A stretch of DNA of 64,000 nt from Rhodoferax potami (GCF_032193765.1 NZ_JAVBIJ010000001.1:2170001-2234000); one strand, 5' to 3'; positions 36,018 to 45,554 are shown, numbered from the stretch's first letter. The notes: generated by a model not told the origin, from the letters alone. A program made the numbers and translations.

Positions 36018-36838
36018 GGTGTCACCTTGGTCGCGGCTACTGAGACGCTTTTCCACTGTTCCCATTCCGTCAAACGCGCTTGGTAAGCGCCGGGAACCAG
36101 CAGGGTCGGCAAAACGCCAAGGAACAGTCTCAGCGGCGGCTTGTCAGCGTCCACCAAGGCAAGGATAGCCGGCCCCACAGCAACCGGTTCACCGTACATC
36201 TCTGCCGGCATTTGACGGGCGGCCAACGCGGCGCGCACGGGGTCATAGGCCGGATTTTTCTCCGCGTGGGTCGCCGATGCGCCTGCCCAGTCCGTGGCGT
36301 AGGGGCCGGGCTCGACAAGCGTTACTTTGATACCGAGGCCAGCCACCTCTTGCGACAGCGCATCGCTCAAGCCTTCGACCGCCCACTTGGAGGCGTGATA
36401 GCCCCCCAGTCCCGGAAACGTCATGACACCGCCCACGGTAGAAATCTGCACAAGGTGGCCTGCGCCCTGGGAGCGCAGCACTGGAAGCACCGCCTGGGTC
36501 ATGTGGAAGAGGCCAAAGAAGTTCACTTCCATCTGGTCACGTAACTGCTGCTCCGTGAGTTCTTCAACCATGCCAAACAGGCCGTAGCCTGCGTTGTTGA
36601 CCACGACATCCAGTTGCCCCAACGCAGCTTTCGCCTTGTTGACCACGTCAAAGCAGGCCGCCCGGTCTGTGACGTCCAGTGTGAGTGGCACAAAAGCATC
36701 GCCGTACTCTGCTGCCAAATCGGCAAGCGATGTCAGGTCTCGCGCCGTGGCGGCGACTTTGTCACCGCGCGCAAGGGCTGCTCGTGTAAATTCGCGGCCT
36801 AGGCCTCGGTTGGCGCCGGTAATAAGCCAATGTTTCAT
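36014..36838 (-). CDS. Short-chain dehydrogenase/reductase, classical type
   Basis: A 274-residue SDR with intact catalytic residues: TGANRGLGRE binds NAD(P)H, NNAGYG follows strand 4, the active-site Ser is in QISTVGG, and YHASK is the YxxxK motif. GGAGAAATTCAT precedes the ATG. It is coupled to the DoxX-like gene and divergent from the TetR regulator. Substrate unknown; I would guess an aldehyde or ketone relevant to the TetR ligand. Confidence 0.85.
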   Translation of the reverse strand: MKHWLITGANRGLGREFTRAALARGDKVAATARDLTSLADLAAEYGDAFVPLTLDVTDRAACFDVVNKAKAALGQLDVVVNNAGYGLFGMVEELTEQQLRDQMEVNFFGLFHMTQAVLPVLRSQGAGHLVQISTVGGVMTFPGLGGYHASKWAVEGLSDALSQEVAGLGIKVTLVEPGPYATDWAGASATHAEKNPAYDPVRAALAARQMPAEMYGEPVAVGPAILALVDADKPPLRLFLGVLPTLLVPGAYQARLTEWEQWKSVSVAATKVTP

Positions 36839-36860
36839 ATGAATTTCTCCTTCAAAACGT

Positions 36861-36900
36861 TATCTGAACACCGATAAGATAGCACGATAACTGAACACTG
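36861..36900. promoter_or_regulatory. Direct repeats between the TetR and SDR genes
   Basis: TATCTGAACACCG (36861-36873) and TAACTGAACACTG (36888-36900) agree at 11 of 13 positions with a 27-base period. The first is flanked by TTATC/GATAA arms. The 67-base divergent gap must hold both promoters, so these are good operator candidates for the TetR protein. Confidence 0.5.
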
Positions 36901-36905
36901 TATAG

Positions 36906-37523
36906 ATGAGCAACGAAGAACCCCTGAGCAAACCGGGCTATCACCACGGGAACTTGAAATCCGCGCTGATCACTGCCGCCGATGACATCATTCGGGAGAA
37001 GGGAATCGAAGGGTTTTCATTGCGGGAGTGCGCGCGTCGTGCCGGGGTATCCATAGGCGCGCCTGCCCATCATTTCGGCTCGGTCACCGGCTTGCTGACC
37101 GAAGTGGCCTTGTTGGGCTATGACGGCTTGGGGGAGGCGCTCAATGGGGTGGTCCCCTCCGAGGACTCTGCCAAGGATCTGCAGCAGCTCGCCCTTTCTT
37201 ACGTGCGCTTTGCGCTGGCGCATCCCGGGCGTTTTCGCCTGATGTTCCGCCCCGACCTCGTCAATCGCGAAGACCCGCGCTACACGCAGGCCAGCACGGT
37301 TGCGCTGTCTGGCTTCGCAGCAAGCATTGCCCGGCGCAAGAACGAAGCGGATAACCACATGGCGGATCTGTTTGTCGTGTGGTCGTCCATCCATGGCATG
37401 GCCAATCTGGTCATTGACGGAAAAGTCCGCTACCTGTTCGACGGGGCCTCGGGCGAGGAGTTTGTAGCCTCCATCTTGCCGGGTGTGCTCGCCCAAGCAT
37501 GGCCTTTCGGGCAACTGGAATAA
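36906..37523 (+). CDS. TetR/AcrR-family transcriptional repressor
   Basis: A 205-residue regulator. The N-terminal helix-turn-helix is SALITAADDIIREKGIEGFSLRECARRAGVS, then HHFGSVTGLLTEVALLG. The C-terminal ligand domain resembles the TetR_C_33 type (LALSYVRFALAHPGRFRLMFRPDL). It is divergent from the SDR/DoxX pair over a 67-base region with repeated sites, so it very likely represses that pair and itself. Inducer unknown. Confidence 0.87.
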   Translation: MSNEEPLSKPGYHHGNLKSALITAADDIIREKGIEGFSLRECARRAGVSIGAPAHHFGSVTGLLTEVALLGYDGLGEALNGVVPSEDSAKDLQQLALSYVRFALAHPGRFRLMFRPDLVNREDPRYTQASTVALSGFAASIARRKNEADNHMADLFVVWSSIHGMANLVIDGKVRYLFDGASGEEFVASILPGVLAQAWPFGQLE

Positions 37524-37531
37524 CCCGGCGA

Positions 37532-37547
37532 TGGCACACTTGTGCCA
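37532..37547. other. Perfect short palindrome after the TetR gene
   Basis: TGGCACACTTGTGCCA has 7-base arms around CT. It lies 9 bases after the TetR stop codon. There is no T tract, so it may be a hairpin or a binding site. The rest of the 150-base gap before radC shows no gene or clear motif. Confidence 0.35.
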
Positions 37548-37673
37548 CTGCGAAAGTGCTGTCGAAATCAGACATATCGACTCCACCCTCGCTGGGCGCC
37601 AGCCATCCGCCGAAGCGCACCCTTGGCGTCTGCTGCGGTAGCGATGCAGATCCCAACTCGATAACATCACCCC

Positions 37674-38393
37674 ATGCCCCTCAAAGACCTCCCCCTGGAA
37701 GCCCAACCGCGCGAAAAGTTGCTTGCGCGCGGCCCCGGGGCGCTCAGCGATGCGGAGTTGCTGGCGATTTTGTTGCGCACCGGCATTGCGGGCAAAGGGG
37801 TGTTGCAGATGGCCGAGGAGTTATTGCAACTCAAAAAAGATAGCGCCTCGCGCAATATCGACGGGGGCCAGGGCGGGTTTGGAGGCATAGCCGGCTTGCT
37901 GCACGCCACGTCCGACGACCTCAAGCGTGTCAAAGGCCTGGGGCCTGCCAAGCGTGCCGAGATTGTGGCGGTGCTTGAACTCGCCCGCCGCGCCTTGGCC
38001 CAGCGCCTGCAAGAGCGCGAGGTCTTTGCCGACCCGCAGGCCGTGAAGCACTACCTGCAGCTGCACCTGGCCGCCAAGGGGCATGAAGTGTTTGCGGTGC
38101 TGTTTCTCGACAGCCAGAACAAGCTGCTGGCCATGGAGGAGCTGTTTCGCGGCACGCTCACACAAACCAGTGTGTACCCGCGCGAGGTGGTGATCCGTGC
38201 GCTGCACCACAGTGCGGCCGCCGTGGTGCTGGCGCACAACCACCCCAGCGGCAGCGTGCAGCCCAGCCGGGCCGACGAGGCGCTGACCCAAACACTCAAA
38301 GCAGCGCTCGCACTGGTCGATGTGCGGGTGCTGGACCACATCATCGTAGGCCCCGGCCAGGCACTGTCCATGGCCGAGACCGGACTCATTTAA
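37674..38393 (+). CDS. radC: RadC-family JAB/MPN-domain protein
   Basis: A 239-residue protein of the RadC family. An N-terminal helix-hairpin-helix part ([18 protein letters not shown]) precedes the JAB metalloprotease-like domain, whose zinc motif is [14 protein letters not shown] (about 190-205) with upstream Glu in EVFAVLF. The name comes from an old repair phenotype; true function remains unclear. It is followed after 9 bases by the Smr gene on the same strand. Confidence 0.92.
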   Translation: MPLKDLPLEAQPREKLLARGPGALSDAELLAILLRTGIAGKGVLQMAEELLQLKKDSASRNIDGGQGGFGGIAGLLHATSDDLKRVKGLGPAKRAEIVAVLELARRALAQRLQEREVFADPQAVKHYLQLHLAAKGHEVFAVLFLDSQNKLLAMEELFRGTLTQTSVYPREVVIRALHHSAAAVVLAHNHPSGSVQPSRADEALTQTLKAALALVDVRVLDHIIVGPGQALSMAETGLI

Positions 38394-38402
38394 AGGGCAG
38401 TC

Positions 38403-39047
38403 ATGAAAATCAACGCCCTTTCCGACCTCAAGCAGGTCAAAAAAGCCATCGAAGCCCAAGCCGCACGCGAAGCTGCGTTGGCCGCCCACAAAGCCGCTGA
38501 GGCCAAGCGCAAAGCCGCTGCCAGCAACCTGTTTCAAGCGGCCATTGGCAAGGTCAAACCGCTAGAGCCGCCGCAACGCGCCAAGCTGACACCCGAGCCC
38601 CCCAAACCCATCCCCAAGCAGCAGATGCTGGATGACGCGGCTGCCCTGCAAGAGGCGCTGAGCGACGAAATTGACGTCACCACCCTGCTGGACACTGATG
38701 AGCACCTGAGCTTTCGCCGCCCCGGCGTGGGCACGGATGTGACGCAAAAGCTGCGCAAGGGCAAATGGAGCATTCAAAAGCAGATTGACCTGCACGGCTA
38801 CCGCAGCGACGAAGCGCGCGAGGCGCTGGGCGCCTTCATCCGCGAATCGCACCGCAACGGCATACGCTGCGTGCGGGTGGTGCATGGCAAAGGGCTGGGC
38901 TCGCCCGGCAAGGCGCCGGTGCTCAAAGAGAAGGTGCACAAATGGCTCGTGCAAAAAGCCGAGGTGGTGGCTTTTGTGCAAGCCCAGCCGGCCCAGGGTG
39001 GAGCGGGCGCACTGGTGGTGCTGCTCCAGCCCCAGAACCGGGCCTGA
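38403..39047 (+). CDS. Smr-domain DNA/RNA endonuclease-like protein
   Basis: A 214-residue protein. The N-terminal half is charged and Ala/Lys-rich (KKAIEAQAAREAALAAHKAAEAK). The C-terminal Smr domain has IDLHGYRSDEA and VRVVHGKGLGSPG, with the LDLH and HGxG motifs needed for nuclease activity. This matches the YdaL/SmrA group, whose substrates are structured nucleic acids. AGGG precedes the ATG and it is probably co-transcribed with radC. Confidence 0.88.
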   Translation: MKINALSDLKQVKKAIEAQAAREAALAAHKAAEAKRKAAASNLFQAAIGKVKPLEPPQRAKLTPEPPKPIPKQQMLDDAAALQEALSDEIDVTTLLDTDEHLSFRRPGVGTDVTQKLRKGKWSIQKQIDLHGYRSDEAREALGAFIRESHRNGIRCVRVVHGKGLGSPGKAPVLKEKVHKWLVQKAEVVAFVQAQPAQGGAGALVVLLQPQNRA

Positions 39048-39076
39048 ACCCCGCTAAACCCCTTTGAGGCCAGGCC

Positions 39077-39478
39077 TCAGGTGCCGACGTTGCGCATCCA
39101 GTCGGCTGTCTGAAAAAACGAGGTCTTGAGCCGCTCGCGCAGCACCGGGTCGATAGCGGCATCGCCCATGGCTTGGTCCATGCAGGCCAGCCACTGGTCA
39201 CGCTCCAGAATGCCGATCTTGAATGGCATGTGCCGCGCGCGCAGGCGCGGATGGCCAAAGCGCTCGACAAAGTAATCCGGCCCGCCCATCCAGCCGCACA
39301 AAAACCAGAACAGATGGTCGCGCGCCTTGTCGAGGTCGGTGCCGTGGGCTGCACGTAGCTCGGCGTAGCCGGGCTCCAGGTCCATCAGGTCATAAAAGCG
39401 GTCCACCATCTGGCGGATGACGGGCTCGCCGCCAATCCATTCAAACGGGGTTTTGGCGTTGGGTTCTTGAATCTGCAT
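39077..39478 (-). CDS. Group II truncated haemoglobin
   Basis: A 133-residue globin of the TrHbO class. Tyr at B10 (RFYDLM, Y29), proximal His H83 in LRARHMPF, and Trp at G8 (W96 in RDQWLACM) are all present. Such globins bind oxygen or nitric oxide and peroxide. It is convergent with the Smr gene and downstream of the permease gene on the same strand. Confidence 0.9.
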   Translation of the reverse strand: MQIQEPNAKTPFEWIGGEPVIRQMVDRFYDLMDLEPGYAELRAAHGTDLDKARDHLFWFLCGWMGGPDYFVERFGHPRLRARHMPFKIGILERDQWLACMDQAMGDAAIDPVLRERLKTSFFQTADWMRNVGT

Positions 39479-39527
39479 GACTTACAAGCGAAAAGTGCCT
39501 CTGGCGCTCATGGAACGTGCGCCATCT

Positions 39528-39544
39528 GCTATAAAAATAAGAGC
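39528..39544 (-). repeat. Dispersed repeat, 3'-hairpin half only
   Basis: On the minus strand GCTCTTATTTTTATAGC, matching the second hairpin of the copy at 60781. It lies in the 68-base gap between the globin gene and the permease gene; the first hairpin is not recognisable. Confidence 0.5.
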
Positions 39545-39546
39545 AA

Positions 39547-42063
39547 TCAGCTCGCAGCGCGGCGCAGGGTTTCCACGACCGGGCGGCGCAGCACATCGCG
39601 CAGACCCCACCAGCCGGCGGCCAGCGCCAGTACGGCACCGGCCAGTGCGCCTACCAGGGGCACCCAGAGCTGCACCGTCCAGTCGAACTCAAACACGAAG
39701 CGCGCCAGCGCCCAACCCACCGCAGCGGCGACGATGGAAGCCAAAAAGCCCGCCAACAAACCGACACCCGCCAGCTCGGTGCGCTGCACCTGGCGCAGCA
39801 GGCTGCTGCCCGCGCCCACCGCCCGCATGATGGCGAACTCGCGGGCCCGATCTTCGCGGGTAGCGGTGACAGCGGCAAACAACACCACCAGCCCCGCGGC
39901 CAAGGTGAAGCCGAACAAAAACTCCACCGCCCGGATCACCTGGTCCAGCACCCGCTGCACCTGGTTGATGGTGCTGCTCATGTCGACGTTGGTGATGTTG
40001 GGGAATTCGCGCACCAGGGAGTTGTCAAACCCCTTGGTCTCTGGCGCTTTGAAGGCGCCCATGTAGGTGCTGGGCACGTCTTTGAGGGTGCTGACCGGAA
40101 ACATCACAAAGAAGTTAGCCCGCATAGAGCCCCAGTCCACCTTGCGTAGCGAGGTGATTTTGGCTTCGGTTTGCACGCCACCCACATCAAAGCGCAGGGT
40201 GTCGCCGAGTTTGAGGTTCAGGGTTTTGGCAATGCCCTCTTCCACGCTGATGGCGCCGGCCTCTTCTTCGGTCCATTTGCCACCGACGATCAGGTTGTGC
40301 TGCGGGTTTTTGGCACTGTGCGAAATGTTGAACTCGCGGTCCACCAGGCGCTTGGCGCGGTCTTCGGTGTAGTCGTCAGGGGAGACGACTTTGTCGTTCA
40401 CCGCCACCAGCCGGCCACGGATCATGGGGAACCAGTCAAACTTGGCGACACCCTTGTCGACCAGCGCCTTTTGGAACGCATCCGACTGCTCGGGCATCAC
40501 GTTGATCACGAAGCGGTTGGGCGCGTCGGGCGGGGTGGCTTTGCGCCAGCTGGCAATCAGGTCGGTGCGCAGCAGCACCAGCAACACCAGCGCCAGCAAG
40601 CCCACTGACAAGGCACTCACCTGCACCACGGTGTACATGGGGCGGGCTGAGATTTGGCGCGTGGCCAGCACCAGCCAGCGAGGCGCGGTGCTCTCGTTCA
40701 CGGCTTTGCGCAACAATTTCACCGCCAGCCAGCCCAAGCCTGCAAACACCAGTACCGCACCGGCAAAGCCGCCCACGGCAATCAGGCCCAGGGTCAAATC
40801 GCTGCTGACGGTGAGCAGCAAGGCGGCAAAGCCGGCCACACCGATCGCCAGCACTCCCAGAGATGCCGGGCGCAAATTACCCACATCGCGGCGGATCACC
40901 CGCAATGCCGGCACCTGGGCCAGCTGCAGCACCGGCGGCAAGCCAAAGGCCATCAACAGCGTCAAGCCCATGCCGATACCGAGCAGTGCGGGCCAAATGG
41001 ATGCCGCCGGCAAGGTGGCGCTCACCAGCCCTGCCAGCAAGGCCACAAACAAGTAATGAACGCCAAAGCCCACGGCCACACCCAAGAGGCTGGCAAACAG
41101 GCCCACCAGCGCAAACTCAAATGCGTAAGCGCTGGCAATGGTGCGCTGAGACAAGCCCAACACCCGCAGCATGGCGCAGTCGTCCAGGTGGTTGGCGGCA
41201 AAGGCGCGGGCAGCCAAGGCTACCGCGACGGCGCTCAGCAAAGCGGCCAGCAGCGCCACCAGACTCAAGAACTTGTTGGCACGGTCCAGCGTTTGGCTCA
41301 TTTCGGGGCGGCCGCTTTCCAGCGACTCCACCCGCACACCGCGCACACTGCCTTTGACTTGGGCATCCGCCCACTCCACATACGTTTTGACAGCAGCCTC
41401 CGGGCCAGCAACCGCCATGCGATAGCTCAAGCGGCTGGCAGGCTGAATGAGCCCGGTGGCCGCAATATCGGCCTCGTTCAACATCACACGGGGCGCGAAG
41501 TTCATGAAGCCGCCACCGCGGTCAGGCTCGATGACCAGAATGGCGCCCACCTTGAGTTGCACATCACCCAGCAAAATCGGGTCGCCCACCTGAATGCCGA
41601 TGGCGTCCAGCAGTGCAGCGTCTACCCAGGCTTGGCCGGGGGCAGGAATATCTTTGGTTGGGGTATCGGGGGTGTCGGGTGACGGGCTGATGCGCAGGGT
41701 GCCGCGCAGCGGGTAGCCGGCCTCGACGGTTTTGAGTGCCACCAACTTGGCGGCCCCGCCTTGGGCATCGCTGGCGCGGGCCATGGTGGGAAAGCCCAGG
41801 GTGTGCACGACCTGCAAACCGAGTTCGCGGGCGCGATCTTCAAAGGCAGCAGGCGGCTTGTTGTCGCTGGAGATGACCGCATCCCCGCCGAGCAGCTGGC
41901 GCGCATCGCGCTGCAGGCCACCCTGCAGCCGGTCCGCAAAAAAGCCGACCGCCGTTAACGCGGCCACGGCCAGTGTGACGGCCAGAATGAGCAAACGCAG
42001 TTCGCCGGAGCGCACATCGCGCCACAAAGTGCGCCAACCGAGCGCAAAAAAAGATAATTTCAA
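39547..42063 (-). CDS. Large FtsX-like ABC transporter permease (YbbP-type)
   Basis: An 838-residue membrane protein with an N-terminal helix (LRLLILAVTLAVAALTAV), a large periplasmic domain, and two FtsX-type blocks of helices (about 270-400 and 720-830). The layout matches YbbP-like permeases that pair with an ATPase such as YbbA, often for lipid or lipoprotein handling. No ATPase gene is next to it here, so the partner must be elsewhere. Confidence 0.85.
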   Translation of the reverse strand: MKLSFFALGWRTLWRDVRSGELRLLILAVTLAVAALTAVGFFADRLQGGLQRDARQLLGGDAVISSDNKPPAAFEDRARELGLQVVHTLGFPTMARASDAQGGAAKLVALKTVEAGYPLRGTLRISPSPDTPDTPTKDIPAPGQAWVDAALLDAIGIQVGDPILLGDVQLKVGAILVIEPDRGGGFMNFAPRVMLNEADIAATGLIQPASRLSYRMAVAGPEAAVKTYVEWADAQVKGSVRGVRVESLESGRPEMSQTLDRANKFLSLVALLAALLSAVAVALAARAFAANHLDDCAMLRVLGLSQRTIASAYAFEFALVGLFASLLGVAVGFGVHYLFVALLAGLVSATLPAASIWPALLGIGMGLTLLMAFGLPPVLQLAQVPALRVIRRDVGNLRPASLGVLAIGVAGFAALLLTVSSDLTLGLIAVGGFAGAVLVFAGLGWLAVKLLRKAVNESTAPRWLVLATRQISARPMYTVVQVSALSVGLLALVLLVLLRTDLIASWRKATPPDAPNRFVINVMPEQSDAFQKALVDKGVAKFDWFPMIRGRLVAVNDKVVSPDDYTEDRAKRLVDREFNISHSAKNPQHNLIVGGKWTEEEAGAISVEEGIAKTLNLKLGDTLRFDVGGVQTEAKITSLRKVDWGSMRANFFVMFPVSTLKDVPSTYMGAFKAPETKGFDNSLVREFPNITNVDMSSTINQVQRVLDQVIRAVEFLFGFTLAAGLVVLFAAVTATREDRAREFAIMRAVGAGSSLLRQVQRTELAGVGLLAGFLASIVAAAVGWALARFVFEFDWTVQLWVPLVGALAGAVLALAAGWWGLRDVLRRPVVETLRRAAS

Positions 42064-42146
42064 AACGGCCTCCCGGCACCACCGAACACTCCGGCATTAT
42101 TCCTGAGACCCTGCTTCCCCTCTGTTCGCAAGGCCTCTGCGGCGCT

Positions 42147-42956
42147 TTAGCGGGTGTAGCGCACCGCCCGCTGCCCGCGCACCAAGCCCCACAGCTGCAG
42201 GCCGCTGCGCGCGGCAATATCCACCGCAAAGTCAGTCGGGGCCGAAATAGCGGCCATGGCGCCCACGCCCATGCGCACGCATTTGCGGATCAGCTCATGG
42301 CTGGCCCGGCTGGTCATGAACACAAAGCCGGGCTCCTGCAATCGGCTATCGCGGGCGCGCTGGCCCAAGAGCTTGTCCAGCGCGTTGTGGCGGCCCACGT
42401 CTTCCATCACGGCCAATAGCTCCCCTTCCGGGCTGACCCACGCGGCCGCATGCAGCGCGCCGCAGGCACGGTTCAGCGGTTGGTGATCGGGCAGCGCGCG
42501 GGAGGCGCGCAGCAAGGTCTCGACTGTCAAGCCGGCCAGCCACGGCTGCGGTGGCATGACTTGCAATGAGGGCCCCAAAGCGGCGAGGCTCTCCACCCCG
42601 CACAGCCCGCAGCCGGTGTTGCCGGCAAGACTGCGGCGTTGCGACTTGAGCCGCTGAAAACACGAGGCCGCAATGTCCAATTTGACGGCAAGCCCTTGCA
42701 CCGCGTCGGTCTGCACCGGCTCGACCTCGATGCCATAACACTGGGCGGCCGAATCCAGAATGCCTTCCGTCAAGGCAAAGCCGAGGGCAAAAGCCTCCAG
42801 GTCCTGTGGCGTGGCCAGCATGACCGCGTGCGAAATGCCATTGAACTCTAGCGCCACCGGCACTTCGGCAGCGAGCACATCGGTGGTTTGGCCGTCTTGC
42901 GGCCAACGGTCTACGGCACAGCTTCGCAACGGTGCCTGCAAATCGTCAGGCCGCAT
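42147..42956 (-). CDS. fdhD: Formate dehydrogenase sulfurtransferase FdhD
   Basis: A 269-residue protein that passes sulfur from IscS to the molybdenum cofactor of formate dehydrogenases. The key Cys pair is in TGCGLCGVESL; EDVGRHNALDK and FMTSRASHEL are family motifs. The start at 42956 (MRPDDLQ) overlaps the small winged-helix gene by 11 bases. Position after a YdeP/FdhF-type enzyme supports the role. Confidence 0.93.
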   Translation of the reverse strand: MRPDDLQAPLRSCAVDRWPQDGQTTDVLAAEVPVALEFNGISHAVMLATPQDLEAFALGFALTEGILDSAAQCYGIEVEPVQTDAVQGLAVKLDIAASCFQRLKSQRRSLAGNTGCGLCGVESLAALGPSLQVMPPQPWLAGLTVETLLRASRALPDHQPLNRACGALHAAAWVSPEGELLAVMEDVGRHNALDKLLGQRARDSRLQEPGFVFMTSRASHELIRKCVRMGVGAMAAISAPTDFAVDIAARSGLQLWGLVRGQRAVRYTR

Positions 42957-43200
42957 GGTCGTGCTCCGCACATTGAATCCGCCCGGCCTCGGTCAGGCTG
43001 GCGGTCCAGCGGGCGTCGGCCATGTCCAACCGGACCCAGCCCGGCCCGGGCTGGCCGGCAATAACCGCATCGCCCAAAGGAGCCAGTGCGCGCATCACCA
43101 CACTGCCGCTCAAGCCCAGCTGCTTGCCCAGCTTGGGCAGCGAGACCGGCTTGGCCTCGCGATACAGCGCCAGCAGCAAGGTTTGCTGCAGCTCTGACAT
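42946..43200 (-). CDS. Small winged-helix-like protein of the formate dehydrogenase operon
   Basis: An 84-residue protein (MSELQQTLLLALY at the start). KPVSLPKLGKQLGLSGSVVMRAL looks like a helix-turn-helix and GPGWVRLDMAD like the wing, so it may bind DNA or act as a protein adaptor. It is coupled at both ends: the start overlaps the molybdoenzyme stop (TGATG) and the end overlaps fdhD by 11 bases. I do not recognise a characterised homologue. Confidence 0.72.
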   Translation of the reverse strand: MSELQQTLLLALYREAKPVSLPKLGKQLGLSGSVVMRALAPLGDAVIAGQPGPGWVRLDMADARWTASLTEAGRIQCAEHDHAA

Positions 43201-45491
43201 CATGCAGCGGCCTTGTGAGGGAGCATCAAAACCGGAATGCACTTGGAGGTGGGTGTGCCGGCATTGATGGCCACCGAGTCCAGCGGCACCAGGGGGTTGG
43301 TTTCGGGGTAGTAGGCACCGACACAACCACGGGGGATGTTGTAGGCCACCAGCTTGAAACCCTCGGCCCGGCGCTCATCGCCACCGGCCCACTCGGTCAC
43401 AAAGTCAATCAGGTCCCCGGCTTTCATGCCGAGGTCGCGAATGTCTTGCTCGTTGGCAAACACCACCCGGCGCTGGCCGAACACGCCGCGGTAGCGGTCG
43501 TCGTCGCCATAAATCGTGGTGTTGTACTGGTCGTGCGAGCGGGTGGTCATCAAGGCAAACACCTTGGCGTCGCCCTTGCGCTGGCGCGCCTGGTGCAAGG
43601 GGGTGTCCACTGGCACCGCGTGGGTCTTGAACACTGCTTTGCCGGGCCCTGTGATCCAGACCCGCTCGCTCGCGGTGTTGCGCAGGCGGAAGCCGCCTGG
43701 CACGCTCACGCGGGTGTTGAAGTCGGCAAAGTCCACAAACACATCGGCAATCTTGTCGCGGATACGGCTGTAGTCTTCTACCAGCCACAACCAAGGGGTT
43801 TGGCTGCGTGCACCCAGGGTCGCTGCCGCCAGGCGGGCCACGATGGCTGGCTCCGACAACAAATCGGGGGCTGCAGGCGGGTTGATGCCCATGGAAATGT
43901 GCACCATGCTCATCGAGTCTTCCACGGTCACGCCCTGCAGGCCGCCGGCTTGCATGTCCATTTCGGTGCGGCCCAGGCAGGGCAGGATCAGGGCGTCCCG
44001 CCCGTGCACGATGTGGCTGCGGTTGAGCTTGGTGGTGACGTGCACGGTGAGATCGCACTGGCGCAACGCCTTCCAGGTTTGCACCGTGTCGGGCGTAGCG
44101 GCGGCGAAGTTGCCACCCAGCGCAAAGAATACCTTGACCTGCCCGTCCAGCATGGCGCGGATGGTGTCTACCGTGCCAAGGCCCGGCTCCTGCGGAGGCG
44201 TAAAGCCGAACACGCGCTCGAGGTTTTGCAACAGCGCTTTGGGCGGGTGCTCCCAGATACCCATGGTGCGGTCGCCCTGCACGTTGCTGTGGCCGCGCAC
44301 CGGGCACGGACCGGCGCCTGGGCGGCCGATGTTGCCGCGCATGAGCAGCAGGTTGACGATCATCTGAATCGTGGCCACCGAATTCTGGTGCTGGGTGATG
44401 CCCATGCCCCAGCACGCAATGGTGCTGCCCGCCTTGGCATACACATCTGCCGCACTGCGCATGTGCTCAGCACTCAGGCCGGACTCTTTCTCCAGCAGCT
44501 CCCAGGATTCAGCGCGCAGATCCTGCAGAAGCGAGTCAAAACCGGTGGTGTGCTCGGCAATAAAGGCATGGTCCAACACCTGGCGCCCGGCATCGTCCCA
44601 CTCGACCAAGGCTTTCATCATGCCTTTGACGAACGCAAAGTCGCCGCCTATGCGCAACTGGAAGTAGTGGCTGCTGATGGCGGTGTCGCCCAGGGTGGCC
44701 ATTTCCAGCTTGTCTTGTGGGTCGGCAAAGCGCTCCAGCCCGCGCTCGCGCATGGGGTTGATGCTCACAATGCGTGCGCCGCGCTTGGCGGCTTGGCGCA
44801 ACTCACCCAGCATGCGCGGGTGGTTGGTGCCGGGGTTTTGGCCGAAGATAAAGATGGCCTCGGCCTGCGTAAAGTCGTCCAACGTAACGGTGCCCTTGCC
44901 TACGCCAATGCTCTCGCGCATGCCGGTGCCGCTGGGCTCGTGGCACATGTTGGAGCAATCGGGGAAGTTGTTGGTGCCGTACTGGCGCACAAACAACTGG
45001 TACAAGAACGCCGCCTCGTTGCTGGCGCGCCCGGAGGTGTAGAACGCGGCCTGGTTCGGGTCCGGCAAGGCGTTGAGGTGCTTGGCGATCAGGCCGAAAG
45101 CGTCGTCCCAGCTGATGGGGCGGTAGTGGTCGGTCTGCGCGTCGTAGACCATAGGCTCGGTCAAGCGGCCGTGGTCTTCCAAGGCAAAGTCGCTCTGCAA
45201 AGCCAACTCGGCCACGCTGTGCTGCGCAAAAAAATCACGCGTGACCCGGCGTGCGGTGGCTTCTGCCGCCACGGCTTTGGCGCCGTTTTCGCAAAACTCG
45301 AAGGTCGAGCCATGGTTGCGATCGGGCCAGGCGCAGCCCGGGCAGTCAAAACCGTCCGGCTGGTTGGCCGACAGCAGCGTTTTGGCGCCTTTGACCGGAA
45401 TGTCCTGGCGCAGCAGCGCTTTGCCGACACTGCGCAATGCGCCCCAACCACCGGCCGGGCCGTCGTACAACTCAATTTTTTGTTCGCTCAT
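43200..45491 (-). CDS. YdeP/FdhF-family molybdopterin oxidoreductase
   Basis: A 763-residue bis-MGD enzyme. C50 and C53 in CPGCAWPD and the NMCHEPSG segment (about 181-188) are hallmarks of the YdeP branch of formate dehydrogenase alpha subunits. GQNPGTNHPRMLGEL and RGHSNVQGDRTMGIWE are cofactor-binding segments. There is no adjacent beta or gamma subunit, so it is probably a soluble single-subunit enzyme. With fdhD, mobA, moeA and an OFA antiporter around it, formate or oxalate-derived formate is the likeliest substrate. The large open frame on the other strand is a shadow. Confidence 0.88.
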   Translation of the reverse strand: MSEQKIELYDGPAGGWGALRSVGKALLRQDIPVKGAKTLLSANQPDGFDCPGCAWPDRNHGSTFEFCENGAKAVAAEATARRVTRDFFAQHSVAELALQSDFALEDHGRLTEPMVYDAQTDHYRPISWDDAFGLIAKHLNALPDPNQAAFYTSGRASNEAAFLYQLFVRQYGTNNFPDCSNMCHEPSGTGMRESIGVGKGTVTLDDFTQAEAIFIFGQNPGTNHPRMLGELRQAAKRGARIVSINPMRERGLERFADPQDKLEMATLGDTAISSHYFQLRIGGDFAFVKGMMKALVEWDDAGRQVLDHAFIAEHTTGFDSLLQDLRAESWELLEKESGLSAEHMRSAADVYAKAGSTIACWGMGITQHQNSVATIQMIVNLLLMRGNIGRPGAGPCPVRGHSNVQGDRTMGIWEHPPKALLQNLERVFGFTPPQEPGLGTVDTIRAMLDGQVKVFFALGGNFAAATPDTVQTWKALRQCDLTVHVTTKLNRSHIVHGRDALILPCLGRTEMDMQAGGLQGVTVEDSMSMVHISMGINPPAAPDLLSEPAIVARLAAATLGARSQTPWLWLVEDYSRIRDKIADVFVDFADFNTRVSVPGGFRLRNTASERVWITGPGKAVFKTHAVPVDTPLHQARQRKGDAKVFALMTTRSHDQYNTTIYGDDDRYRGVFGQRRVVFANEQDIRDLGMKAGDLIDFVTEWAGGDERRAEGFKLVAYNIPRGCVGAYYPETNPLVPLDSVAINAGTPTSKCIPVLMLPHKAAA

Positions 45492-45529
45492 TGGATACTC
45501 CGTAAGTCACACTGTTACTGCCCTGCAAG

Positions 45530-45554
45530 CCTCTTGTGCCTGCAGCACGAGGGG
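45530..45554. other. Hairpin between moeA and the molybdoenzyme gene
   Basis: CCTCTTGTGC (45530-45539) pairs with GCACGAGGGG (45545-45554) across five bases. No T tract follows on either strand. It sits in the 75-base leader of the molybdoenzyme gene and might influence its expression. Confidence 0.35.
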
